From the NCBI GenBank assembly GCA_008360975.2, contig CM039184.1:41549797-41613796 (forward strand): 64,000 nt of DNA, read 5' to 3'. Positions 25,935 to 37,790 of this stretch are shown piece by piece. The stretch is from Lichenostomus cassidix. Taxonomy: Eukaryota > Chordata > Aves > Passeriformes > Meliphagidae. A program made the position numbers and the translations under genes. Each line of letters begins with the position of its first letter. The first letter of the stretch is position 1. A model generated the notes under the pieces. The model worked only from the letters and a program-made list of their open reading frames with translations, was not told the origin of the DNA and ran no database searches.

Positions 25935-26512
25935 TGTGCTGGTTTGGGCTGGGGTAGAGTTAATTTTCTTCACAGTAACTGGTGTGGGGCTGTGTTTTGG
26001 ATTTGTACTGAAGAGTGCTGATAATATATTTTTTTTTATTGCTGAGCAAGGCTTGCACAGCATCAAGGACTATTCTGCTCTTCACCCCACCCCATCATCA
26101 AGGAGGCTGGGGGTGCACAAGGAGCTGGGAGGGGACACAGCCAGAACAGGTGATCCCAACTGACCAAATGGATATTCCAGACCTTATGGCATCATGCACA
26201 GCATACAAAGGGGAGGACAGCAGGAGGAATGGGGGAAAATTTGGAGTAACCATGTTTGTCTTCCCAAGTCACCATCATGAATGATGGAGCCCTGCTTTCC
26301 TGGAGATGGTTGAACACCTGCCAGTCCATGGGAAGTAGTGAATGAATTTGTTGTTTTGCTTTGCTTGTGTGTGTGGCTTTTGCTTTCCCTATTAAACCTT
26401 CTTTATCTCAACACCTGTGCTTTCTTGCTTTCATCCTTCCATTTCACTCCCACTTGTTGGAGTGAGAAAGACACTGTGTGGCTTGGTTGTTGACTGGGGT
26501 TAAGCCATGACA
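25935..26512 (+). mobile_element. ERVL-type solo LTR inserted into another LTR
   Basis: This 578-bp element begins TGTGCTGGTTTGGGCTGG and ends GGGGTTAAGCCATGACA. It shares its start, middle (CTGGGAGGG...CACAGCCAGAACAG) and end with the minus-strand LTR around it, so the two belong to the same or sister families. A poly(A) signal ATTAAA lies at 26391-26396, followed by a TTTATCTCAACACC block. The TATA region is degraded to CATACAAAG near 26204. The flanking bases AGAAG (25930-25934) and AGGGG (26513-26517) are at best a decayed duplication. Because it interrupts the other LTR, it is the younger insertion. Confidence 0.85.
26391..26396 (+). terminator. LTR poly(A) signal ATTAAA
   Basis: The hexamer sits upstream of the TTATCTCAAC block that characterises the R/U5 part of this LTR group. 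It would have directed 3' end formation of proviral transcripts. Confidence 0.5.
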
Positions 26513-26640
26513 AGGGGGTAGAGACCGGAATGAAACCCAAGAGAAACAAATGATGAAAAATACAACTGCTCACCACCCACCGACTCATGACCAGCCTGCA
26601 CCCCTGCAGTGATCATCAGCTCCCAGCAAAACACCCTCAA

Positions 26641-26648
26641 TTTATATA
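26641..26648 (-). promoter_or_regulatory. LTR TATA box (TATATAAA)
   Basis: On the minus strand TATATAAA lies in the middle of the outer LTR at the expected U3/R position. It is better preserved than in the inner LTR. Confidence 0.55.
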
Positions 26649-26922
26649 CTGGGCATGCCATGGAGGCATGGAATATCCCTGTGGCCAGCTGGAATCAGTT
26701 GTCCCAGCCATGCTCTCTGCCAGCTTCTTGTGCACAACCTTGCTGGCAGAGCATGGGACACTGAAAAGTCCTTGACTTAGGAGAAGCACTATTTAGCAAC
26801 ATCTAAAACATCAGTATGTTATCAACATAGTCTCATCCTAAATTCAGAACACAACACTATACCAGCTACTAAGGTTAAAAAAAAAAAAAAATCCTAATTC
26901 TATCACAGTTGAAACCAGGACA

Positions 26923-28930
26923 GGTAGGTGTTTGTCAGCAAACACTGAACATACCCCTTCAGCTCTTCAGAATATCCTCATGCACAGTTGCTCTTGCATT
27001 TCTTTTCCCACTGCACTGCAGTCCACTGCATCCATTTTAGCATCCTCTAAAGTGCATAAAGTATCTAATTAATGTTAACCAAAGATGGGTGAAAAGGTTT
27101 AGTGCTTTCTCCATCTGCTGCATGCTCATTAATGGTCCTAAAATTTGCTCAAGAAAATATTCACCTGCCATTGGTCTAAGGGACAGATCATCAAGAACTG
27201 TAGAACAAACAGAAAATTACAAAGTCAAGGCAGATTCATGAAGAAGTGAAGAAGTTTGAGACATCATAGAGTATAAAGCCATTTGCATTCATTAAATGAC
27301 ACATGCATTGCATTCTGTTATTAATTTGAAACCTCTAATCATTAACAAATATATCCCCAAAGGACTTGTGGGAAGATCTGGAGAATCCTTTTCCCTCTTC
27401 AGAATTTCTGTTTGATTTTATGAGCACTCTTTTTCTTTCTGTCTTATAATATTCTATTGTTAGACACTAGCTTTTTCTTTTTTCTTTTTTTTTCCAATAC
27501 TTATTAAAGCAGCTCTTGCTCTGTAAAACCTAGTCCTCTTTTTTACTATCTTATATGCATTAGGGCATTAGAAGCTCACAGGATAAAATCTAACAGCTGT
27601 AGCCATATAGCTAAAGTGACTCACTAGTGTGACTGGTCAGCAGCTGGGTTCAAGACTAATGAACTGTCTGCGGTCCAGAAAAGGACTAACAAATGCCTAC
27701 AGATTGCAGCTGCGGTCTTGTACAATGATATGTAGACTTAAAAATGGTCAAACACAGCCTAAAGTTGTATAGCAGGAAGCAAACATATGGTGCTGCTAAT
27801 TACAAGAATCTGAGAACATGCTTTAAATATGGATAAAGTAATTAACTGAAAATGAATGATAAACATAGGATAATCAATTAGAAGATGAAGAGGAAATCCA
27901 AAATATATTGCAGACTAATAACTTGGGACCCTGATTATTGACTATTTGGACTCCACCAAGTGTTGCCAGATCATGAAGTGTCAGATTTGCTACTTTCTGT
28001 ATTTAAATGTGCCTCACAAACACAGCATCAGGTAAATAAGATTAGTGCCTGCAGGAGGTGAGACTTAGAACATATCTTCATGTACTCAGCTACGAACAGT
28101 GAGTAGCTACACCTTCAAATAAGGGTGGAAGTGTTAACAGAGCCAATGTTCCCCAGATATTGGTTAACACAGTAGTTCATGTAAGAGACAGATGCCAGAA
28201 GGAACAGCCAACAGTCAGAGCTGTAAAAACTTCATTTTGTGGTTTGAATCATCTGTGGCCAGGCTGCAGGTTATTAGAAATTAATTCATACACATGAAGG
28301 TATTGCTTTTTGTGATTAATGACAGTTGGAGAACATGGCAGAAGACATTAAGGTGCATAATCAAGAAAGCAAAAGCCATATGGGATATAGCAACTGGGAA
28401 GAATCAGTCTTGGCTGTGACTGAAAGGAAACAAAGAAGATCACAATTAGTACTGCTTAAATCATGTACATGAGATCTTACAAAAAAGTGCCATAAAACAT
28501 TCCTTTGAAATATGACAGCAATAAAGGTCTCTGAAAAAGACATTAGCAGACACCAAGGCCAGAGATCGATGTAGCCTATCGTTCTTTCACTAATCCATAA
28601 TGACTGAAAATGCTCTTTGTGAACTTTAATACCTCAAACTATTTCAACAGCCATTAGTATTCTAGGGATATATTCAAGTGCAATGACAACAGTTTGTTTC
28701 TGACACTGTAACCCAGGAGCCTTTAAATTTGGCTTGCAAATTGAAAAGTCTAGAGTTTAATCTGATGGAGGGTGGAAAAAAGACAAGATTTCACATCTAT
28801 AGCTACTTGCAGGTCATAGTATCACCAGCTCTACAACTATAAATCTATTGTGAAAATTAAACATGCCAGAATTTAGATACCAAAGATCACACCTCCAAAG
28901 GAGCTCCTCACATTAAAAAGAAACATCTAT
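26923..28930. other. Unique AT-rich non-coding sequence
   Basis: No gene or named repeat was seen between the nested LTRs and the next LTR fragment. It contains T-rich stretches near 27470-27500. Confidence 0.5.
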
Positions 28931-29089
28931 TGGGTTTGTGTGGAGAGGTTTTGGTAGTGTAGGGGGCACTACTGGTGTGGCTTATGAGAGAAACTACCAA
29001 AAGTTTCCCCCATGTCTGACAGAGCCAAATGTAGGACCCAGCACTTTGCCTCATTGAAGCTCATACCACTGGTCTCAGCCCATGAAGCT
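28931..29089 (+). mobile_element. ERVL-type LTR fragment (5' part)
   Basis: It starts TGGGTTTGTGTGG-AGAGGTTTTGGTAG and continues with a G-run, GGTGTGGCTT, GAGA-AACTACCA and a GACAGAGCCAA block. These are successive landmarks of a widespread avian LTR group, distinct from the one at 25.7-26.9 kb. The LTR stops after about 160 bp and runs directly into CR1-derived sequence, so its 3' part is missing. Diverged and inactive. Confidence 0.6.
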
Positions 29090-29175
29090 AGCCTGCTCAA
29101 ACCCTCTCCAGAACCTTCCTACCCTCCAGGAGATCAACACTCCTACCCCAGTTAGTGTTGTCTGCAAAGTAAAAT
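29090..29175 (-). mobile_element. Old CR1 LINE fragment
   Basis: AGCCTGCTCAA, then AACCTTCCTACCCTCCAGGAG, then ATCAACACTCC and AGTGTTGTCTGCAAA follow in order. This succession is known from the minus-strand reading of the avian CR1 3' region. The match fades after about 29175, though related sequence may extend to about 29340. It abuts the LTR fragment with no gap. Confidence 0.55.
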
Positions 29176-32100
29176 TGGATAGGATATAACATTTTTAGAA
29201 AGAGGTCTAGCAACAAAGTTAGGACACAGAGAAAGTCATCAACATCCTCTAGTGAAGGCCACTTGAACAAGGGATCTCCTGAAATAGGGCAGCTGGGGAC
29301 ACCAGCATGTGATTGCAGACAAGTCAACACTCCCAAAAACCTGACAAGAGCTGGAACAAGAGAGATCAGATTCTAGCTCACAGTATTCCTCTACAGAGCT
29401 TGAGGGAAACCAGCCAAACTACCTTGATTCTGTTTCTGGAATGCCTTTAATGCAAGATCGGGCATTTTGCCAATAGCAGTGCCACTGATAAGAAACATTG
29501 CTGTAACTGAAACTGTGTTATAACTTGAGAGCTTTTCCTTTAGGATTACACAGCAAGCAACTGGATTTGATTTTTTGGCCTGATATTACAAGCTTCATCA
29601 CAAAAATGAAATTGCGCTTTCTTCCCTGACACTTAAGCCAGCAGTGACAACTAGGTACAGAGGCTAGAACAAAGCTGGTCTACAGCTACTATCTACATTT
29701 CTTTTCCAAAATCTGGAGTATAAAATATTTCCTTCTTGTACTACTAAGAATGAAAAAATTAGCAACTTGGATACCTAACTTTGGATTTCATATATTTTTA
29801 GTCACATCTCACTCTGTGACAAACATGCTTAAATTATACGTTTTTATACCTTTAGGCTCTTTGTCTAGCTGGGATCAAACATCAGACAATTATAATTTTA
29901 TTGTCAGTCATATTTACCTAGGAAGTGGCACTGTGAACATAGACTGAAACAGCACCAGAGAGGTAGGGACAGAGATGGCAATAGTCCAGGGAAGTGATCA
30001 AAATATCAAAGCAAATGGAGCAACCAACCAACATAATTTCCACATCTCAGTTATGTATCTTTCAGACTCCTACACTTCTTAGCAATATTTTCATCCATCA
30101 GTGAGATAATGAAGAATGAAACTGAGTAAACAAGAAAAATGTGTACCCAAATGAAAGTTTGGCTGTACAAATTCCATGTAATTTCAAAGATAATTAGTAT
30201 ATCTGGCTCACAAAAAGAATTGTCTAAGTCCTCACTGCCCTGTTTTCATCCTTAGTTTTGTACTTAGTGAAGACGCACTGTGGTGAAAAACTTTAAAAAG
30301 TATATAGCCTTTTAGAATGGAAAGCAGCTCTATTTCTTTAAAGATCTGGTCTTGTGGAATAATTTCTGGAATCTTGGCATGTGGATGAAGTGATAATGTA
30401 ATAATTGTCTTATTACTTAAAAGTCTCAATTCTTTATGTTTGCAGAAAAATATTTTAAAACATCTCTGACAGTCTTCTACTCTCAGAAGAATACCAAAGG
30501 CTTAACCATTTTGTTTATATTTAATGGTTTTAAGAAAAGTATTGTTTGGGATGACATGCTTCTACTAATGAGTACTTTTTTTTTTTTTTCATGTAAATGA
30601 AATTGCAAAGCAAAAGTATTCTTATGGAAAGAATCATAGTCCTTAAAATGTGCTGCAGCTGTAAGGTTAGCACTGCAAAGACAGGTTGCTTACCTCTTTT
30701 AAAGAAATAAAATGCTTTTGTATATAATATTTTAGGAGAAACTGATATCATATAAAATGTCAATGTTTTCCATTTAAAAATAGCTTTCTACATAGCATTC
30801 TAGATAATATTTAGGTGGGATGCATTTAATTGGAGAGCACATGCTTCCTTTTTTCATTTTTGTTTCCACATACTAAATTTTTCATCACATTGTGTATGCT
30901 TGCATATTGTAAAACACTGAAAATGAGGACAAACCCAAAACTGGCTAAGCAAACCATAAGTGACACAAAACTGCAGATCCATCAGATGAGAATCAAAATA
31001 TTTCTGTATCTATAGATGTGATGTGATGTGATTGATGTGACATGATGTGATTTCATGTGATGTCATGTCATGTCATGTCATGTGTTTACCACTTTGGCAA
31101 ACAAAGTCAGCAATTGAATTAAAATCTGACTTTTCGTTTATTGCCCATCAAAATAATGAGAAAAAAACCCCAGTAATTAGTGAGAAAAGAAAAGGAGAAC
31201 ATTCATTAGGACAATAATTAAACAGCAGAATGAAGACCAAATCTAGCACAAATCAATGAAATCAAAACAGACAACCACATCTGAAATGCAAATAGAGGAA
31301 CAACAATTTTGTAAATTATACACAAACTACCTAGTAAGAGAAGGATTATGTGGTAACATGCTCAGGTTCAGTTTCTTTTCCAGAAGGTGTTATGGAAAGC
31401 CATTTGCTAAGCCCTGTTCCCATACACAGGCAACATTATGGGAACTACAAGAAAAACTAATGATAATAGTTCTTGACACATTTGGTCAGAGCACATGTAA
31501 AAACCATACTTAGTCTATGTCTGAAACAGAAACCAAGTATTGATTGAGTTGCACTTTTGCAAGGAAATATTCTGATGTGATAAAGCAGGAATTATCTGTG
31601 ATTAATATATTCTGGAGAATATATATTTCTCGGTACTGCAGATTTCATTCAACCTGTGATAAGTGTTTTTTCAAGCACCTGTAAATCAGCTCTGTATTTT
31701 TCCATTTCAAAGCCCTCTATCTTTTTCAGATTTGTTTGAAAGATGCATTGACAAAGGAGAACTATTACTCTTTATGACCCATTGAAATGCCATATGTGAT
31801 TTAAAGTGAAGTCTAAAATGGCCCCAAGTAGAAGCAAAATCCTGCAGTTTGACATGTGGATTCTGGAATTAACTCAATACCAAGAGAAGACTAAATACCT
31901 ACATTTTCATCATTACACTTAGTCCATTCATCACAAAACTTAGGGACCTATCAAATTATACCAGTTTGTGAACTAAGAAGTAGGAAATAACAGCTGCTAT
32001 TGCTGACACTGATGATAACCTGTTCAAACTGACTGGTTTTACAGAAATTGAGGTGTATGATGTGCCCCAGTTTTTCTGTAAGATACTATTTTCAATAGAT

Positions 32101-34379
32101 TAACTACATAAGAAGACAAGGCTTCAAGCTCCCTTAAGATTTCATCAGGAAAGTTAGTAACAAGTTTTATGCAGCCTCTTTGCAAAGTGAATGTGTAAAA
32201 TTAATCTTCATATCCAGCCAAGTAGATTTCTCTTATCAACAGTCCCACCACACAACAGAAAGAAAAGGAAATCTCATCTTCTGTGTAAATACTTTTAGAA
32301 GAGAACACTAATTAATGTGACCCAGAGGAAGATATTTAAATTTTTCTAGCATGTTGAGACATGTTGAAAGGTAGGAATATAATGAGATAAGAGTTTCTTA
32401 TACTAAGAAAAGAATAAAAAAGGTGGAAGTAACTCCGATAATCACACACTTTAAATAGAGTAGAAGAAAATGGGGAAAACGGAGATTCAACACTGAATAA
32501 AAAATGTTAGAGGTGAAAAGGGATAAAAAATACACTACTACCAGGCAAGTGGGCTGAAACAGGTATTGTAACTAATCTGGTTCGGGAATACATCATAGCT
32601 TTTAGAGAAATGTGAAGTTTTTCTATACAATGAAAAGATAATAACAAAGTGGAAATGTTACTGATGCCCAACAGAAAGCTAACTATGTACTGATAGCAAA
32701 AGCACAAGAGGACTGGAATGGAGGTGTATTGATTAGGAAGGCAAGGTACAGAAAACACTGAATGGAGTGTTTCAACTGCAAAAAATAGAGCCAGCATGCA
32801 TCAAAATGAATTGATTTTTTTGACGAAACTTTAAGAGGAATAAGAGACAGTCCATCACAGCAGGGCTCGAGGTCTCCTACAGTCATCCAGCAGCAGATAT
32901 TGTTGTAACAGTGTTAGAGAAATAAATACTGCTAGGAAATGTATGGTTATGGAAGACATCAGCCATACAGATATATATCTGTATATGTATCTGCATATAA
33001 GGGCGTAGAAACATCTACACCCTTAGTTCATGCTTTCAGCTTGGGTCCAAAGCAATATAATGAATTTACACAACACTGATCACAGATCTGAAATGTAAAA
33101 CAGATCTGAGCTTCTGTGATCTTCCCATTTCAGCTGACCACCAGGCTGAGGATCATTTCACACATTTCACAATGAAAGTCTGAGGGGAGGCAAATGAATT
33201 GATTTCTTAACAGTAACTAGCTAAACACCAGGCAGGAGGAGGAATTGTTTCACCTGAGGACACAAACAAGTATAAGCTATTATTTAATAACTGTGGGTGT
33301 GAAGTTATCCATCAAGGAAGGTAGGGACAGGAAATGTTTCAGAGCAGTTTTCTGACACCAGCTAATTTTTTTTTTCCCTAGATATTTGCTTTTCATAGAG
33401 GAATTGATCAGTTTATGATTGTCAGTTATGCAGTTTAGTGGGACTGGACCCAGTAAGTCAGCAGGTCTATCTCTCTGTAGTCTGTAGTCTTTAAAATTTT
33501 GAAATAATTCTTGGAAGTATGAAGAGCAGCACCTGATGAGGAAGTAACAAAACATTACCCACTGGCACACTGGACAAGACTTCTAGATGCTTTGATGACT
33601 CTCACTGAGCTGCACAGGATGGAGAACTTTCCCTATCCCTCTGACAGTCTTTTGTCAGTCAAGAAAATACTGAGACATCACAGAATGGAAGGCTGTTCAA
33701 ACTCAGGTATCTCTGGCTAGTGATAGTTCTGAGAGGGCATTGAGCTTAGTACCTTAAGATATTGAGTATCCAAAATAAATCAGATTCCAGACCAGTAAAA
33801 CATAAAAATTCCATCTTTTAACACAACACAAAGCCATTAGTCACATTCTTCCTTCATCTAGAAAAAAAATCTACATAAACTTCACCAATCTCTCTGCAGT
33901 TTTTACAGCCTTTCCCTAAATATTGTGGCTGTAAACAGGCTAGTTGGACAGTAACTGTACCTAAAATAAGTGTGTCTCCTTCAGGTCATACAGCTCACTG
34001 TATTTAATTTTTTTCACTAAGCTAGACAGCAATATATTTTAAGACCTCCTTTACACCCAATGGTGTCTCTCTTTTTCTATGCAGCATACTGCTTACTTTG
34101 AATTCAATAGGTGATACTCTTTTATTGTCAACATATTAGATATGATTATAACTTAGCACATGAGTAGTTTTATTAGTCTGTCACTTCATGACAGATAGGA
34201 AAGTTTTGTCAAGGGGAGTCAAAATTTCCTACTGCAAAGTCAATCTCAGGCATTTTATGTTCACCAAATGCCTTCCAAAGGGAGTGTTAACTGAACACAA
34301 CACAAACCTAAAGTAGACAAACAACCCAGCTACTGCAGCAAAATGTTTGATACAGAGCAAAACACTAGCTGAAGATTAA
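29176..34379. other. Unique AT-rich non-coding sequence
   Basis: No gene was seen. It contains the ATGTG/ATGTC microsatellite at 31014 and a short TA palindrome near 32970. All frames are under 100 codons. Confidence 0.5.
31014..31084. repeat. Pentanucleotide microsatellite, (GATGT)n grading into (CATGT)n
   Basis: Tandem GATGT units are followed, after irregular copies, by four to five CATGT units. The change of unit from left to right suggests point mutation followed by separate expansion. Confidence 0.9.
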
Positions 34380-34620
34380 CAGCCTATTAAAAATGAAATC
34401 AAGCTATTAGAAGCCAACAAGCATGGGAAAGGTTCTTTTTGTCATTCAGCTATTATCGCGTTTGATGTCGCATTAAATTGCCCATTGGGCAAAGCACTGA
34501 AAAGCTAATACGGGAATGCCTTGTTTATAATGTTCACTTTCATCTGCGAATTAAAAAAGCAATTCATCAATAACAAAACCAGTTTAAATGATGTATGAAG
34601 TGAACACAGCATTCTGCAAC
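34380..34620. promoter_or_regulatory. Candidate conserved non-coding element (possible enhancer)
   Basis: Within AT-rich, CpG-poor surroundings this stretch keeps several CpGs (TATCGCG at about 34454, ATGTCGCATTAAAT at about 34466, TAATACGGG at 34507, CTGCGAATTA at about 34545). It is also dense in TAAT/ATTA cores of homeodomain sites and has no open frame. Retained CpGs in such a background suggest purifying selection. There is no alignment to prove it. Confidence 0.4.
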
Positions 34621-37580
34621 AACTGCTTCTTCAAGATAAGACTCAAGGATAAACTGCATCCACAGGGGGATGAAAACAAGACACCATTGGGTTCCACAGG
34701 CAAAAAGCATTTCACTTAGCATGAAGGACTCTTATCAAGTGCAGTGATTTATATAAATTATAATCAGGCCAAAGAAATTCTGATCTGTACTTCACAATTT
34801 TCCCATTAGCACTAAGTAAGGCTGTAAAGCACTGTAATTTGGTAACAAGTCCCTTAAATGCCATGCAACGTGTACAATTTTCTCCATGAACAATGACATG
34901 ATTCCCCTAAGATAGGTTTAATAAAGCCAAATGAATCAGTGGTTTCGGTTAGTTATTTATGAAACATTCAGGAACAGCTGCAAGAAATGTACAACTTCCT
35001 AAATGGGTTCCGCCTCCAGCAGTTGTGTAGACCAGATGGGAGAGTGACAAGTTCCACTTAATGTGTCACAGCATCAGCTCAATCATAAAATTGTACTAAA
35101 CAAATCTCCTTGGAACAGCAGCCACCTGTTTACTATCAATACACCTTCTATTTCTCAAATGGCAACTCTAATTTGTGATGTGTAACCTAAAAGAAGCACC
35201 CCTTCAACCTCACAAAGCAAACCACAGCAAATTGGTTTCCTTTGAAAAACAGCAATGCCTCACTCTTTATAGTCAACCTCAGGCAGTTTTAAAGCCTTTT
35301 ATTTACAAAGCTTGCTCACATATTAGTCAGTGTACCATCTTCCCACTGAGAATTTCCTGGGTTAATTATTCCAGTTCGAGTTTGGTTAGTCTTGAACTTT
35401 TATTCAGTAGTTATTAGAAACAGAAATATGCAGTGCCTTCTGTTTTGCCTCAGTGCCAGAGCCCTCATCTAAAAGCCTCAGATCTGGTTTCTGCCCATAG
35501 CCATTATTTTCCCTACTCTGAACAAGAATATATTATGTGGGGTCTGTCACAGCTCACTCAGGAAGAGGTGTGACGGGTCTCCAGATGTCTATAACAGCCT
35601 AGAATAGTTGTGTTGGTCTGGGAGGAGAGAGAGGGAGAATAATGTAATCAGGAAACATAACCTACATACAAACATCCCAAATGTTTACTTCCATACCATA
35701 ATGTTTTCTTTATATCAAGTATTTCTATTTGTCAGGAAGGCTTATTGCAGTGTCCTGTATAGAGGGGGCACTTCCACGATCCCTTCATTGTAAAACATGG
35801 TGGTATAAACATGGAGATCTGAACCTAGATCCATTGTGCTAACATAAACTTCAGGGAGTACACCTGACCAAAAGTGTTTGGGAATACACTGATGCTAACA
35901 CACAATCCCAAGGAAGTCTAGACCCAGAGTGGTCATGTGTATGCCAACATTCTCTGACAATTAACAAACTTTTATTCTTAACAATTTGCAAACAAGTCAC
36001 CTCTGCACATGTTTAACTACCTAAACATATCCAATCCTGCTGATGTTTTGCTTGGATGGCATTCATTTATAAAGTGTCAGGTGCTCCCCATGCCAGCATC
36101 TGCTCATTCATGTGGTAACTATTCTATTAGGGGATCAGGATTTCAGCTATTTGAAATTAAAACTGGTATGACATTGACAACAGGAGTTGCTGTGATGGAT
36201 GTCAGCCCACTTCAAAGGGGGATGCTGCTCTTAAAGAGAAACACCAAGAAAACAGATCAGAGCCTAAAAAGCCACAAGTCTTGCCAATATTAAAGGACAG
36301 GATTAATACTGGTTTACAGGATTTTTCCAGTATATAATATTCTCTGGAAAATGATGAGGTGAAGGACTCTATCTAATCTATGTCTCCATATAGCCACTAC
36401 AACTAGTTTTGATCTCTGTGTACATGGTGTTTATTCTGCTGCAGTGGTATCTCAGTTAAAGGTTAAAATAAGAAACTCCTGCAGGCTGCCACATCATACT
36501 TCTTCTAGAGAGGTACATTTGTTTGCTCTCACCTACACTGGCTCACTTTCTTCAAAAATGCCCGTGACTGTGAATCCTAACTGATACTCATTGTTGCTCT
36601 CCAGATAAGTGCAGAGATATCCACACTTAGGGATTTTGTTGAAATAACACTGAAGAAATAGCCTTTATGTCAGGTCTATTCTTTTTGCAGTGTTTCTGTT
36701 TTTCACAATATTTTATTCACACTAGTTAGTAATTTCAATAACCTTTTTTTTCACTCATATTAGTATGTGGGAAATATAGCTGTTTAAAAGAAACAATTTT
36801 GTTAGAATTAATTTAAAATATAAAAGCAAATATTTTTCAATACAAACTATGGTGGCATTGATATTTTCAATGAAATAAATAAAATTATGCACATTGAAAC
36901 AAAATCTGTCATATTAGCCACATATGTCAACCAATCTTAAATCTAAATGTTTTGTTTTGTTTTGGAATATACCATGGGTTCTCCTAAGAAAACAGTGATT
37001 ACCTCTGATTCTCACTTGTCTCACTTTAGTTCAGTTTCCCATGATGCACAGACCTTCCGGGGGCTGAGAAACATCCGGCACCTCTAAATGATGAAACAAA
37101 TGAAATCAGGCCTGACATCTACAATTCCTGAAAGGTGCTGCTCTAGATCTGCTGCAGGGCATGAACTGAGTACCTCCTAAGAGATGCAGTACATATGCAC
37201 CATGGCTATGCATTATGTCAGGTAAATATCTCCTAACACTGTGCTATTTTTTTGTGTAAAAAATATTATTTTCTTACCCAAGACATGTGAAAATATTCAC
37301 CCCTTTTTTGAAAAGAAAAAGAAAATACTTACAGGAATAATGAAATTTCTTCTACTGGAAACACATTATAATCTGTATGACTACCAACATGAAAATGCAA
37401 TTACAAAATATACAGCATGAAAAAATAATCACTTATAAATAAAAAAATCTGCATCATATTATTACAAACCAGGATCATGCTACATGCAAACCAGAAAACG
37501 CAAAATATATTTCCAGACATGTATATTCTATTCTAGGAATGGATTTTTTTCACTTTACACACCTAAAGTCCCCACTCTGA
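34621..37580. other. Unique non-coding sequence
   Basis: No gene was seen. The segment 35530-35640 is slightly GC-richer. The piece 37030-37085 keeps CpGs (CTTCCGGGGG, CATCCGGCAC), which is unusual for the region, and may be another short conserved element. Confidence 0.45.
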
Positions 37581-37790
37581 CATCGAGAAGCCTGGCCTGT
37601 CTCTGGTCTCTTCACCATGGCCTTGTCTTGCCACAGAGGCTGAGGCTGCCCTGGATGTCCCTGTCTACCCCCCAGCTGCCCTGTTCCTGCACTGGGGACA
37701 GCAGGATGGGTGCCAGACCACAGGGAGCCAGCAGCACCAGCAGCATCCTGCTGACACACACTAAAATGGCTTTGTGATCTGTCCCATAAC
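37581..37790. other. GC-rich island with a perfect 10-bp inverted repeat
   Basis: About 200 bp of GC-rich sequence with CAG-type low-complexity runs. The arms CAGCAGGATG (37699-37708) and CATCCTGCTG (37744-37753) could pair around a 35-nt loop. Frames are open on both strands through composition only. No family or domain was recognised. Confidence 0.4.

Larger units (their letters stand above)
25728..26922 (-). mobile_element. ERVL-type solo LTR, split by a later LTR insertion
   Basis: Read on the minus strand, this LTR starts at 26922 with TGTCCTGGTTT and ends at 25728 with GGTTAACCATGACA, giving TG...CA ends. It carries a TATATAAA promoter element (plus-strand 26641-26648), a run leading into a TTATCTCAACCC block in the 3' part, and a purine/pyrimidine-rich tail. 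This order matches the abundant avian ERVL LTR group. After removing the insertion at 25935-26512 the two halves (25728-25934 and 26513-26922) total 617 bp and join in the expected order. No internal retroviral genes flank it. A 15-base A/T run near 26878 is an expanded homopolymer inside the element. I found no exact 5-bp target-site duplication, consistent with age. The exact family name cannot be fixed without a library search. Confidence 0.85.

Noticed and set aside
25707..26284. 119-, 85- and 89-codon frames
   Set aside because: All fall in the nested LTRs, which do not encode protein.
27640..27720. GGTTCAAGACT box considered as part of a tRNA gene
   Set aside because: No A box at the right distance and no cloverleaf could be drawn.
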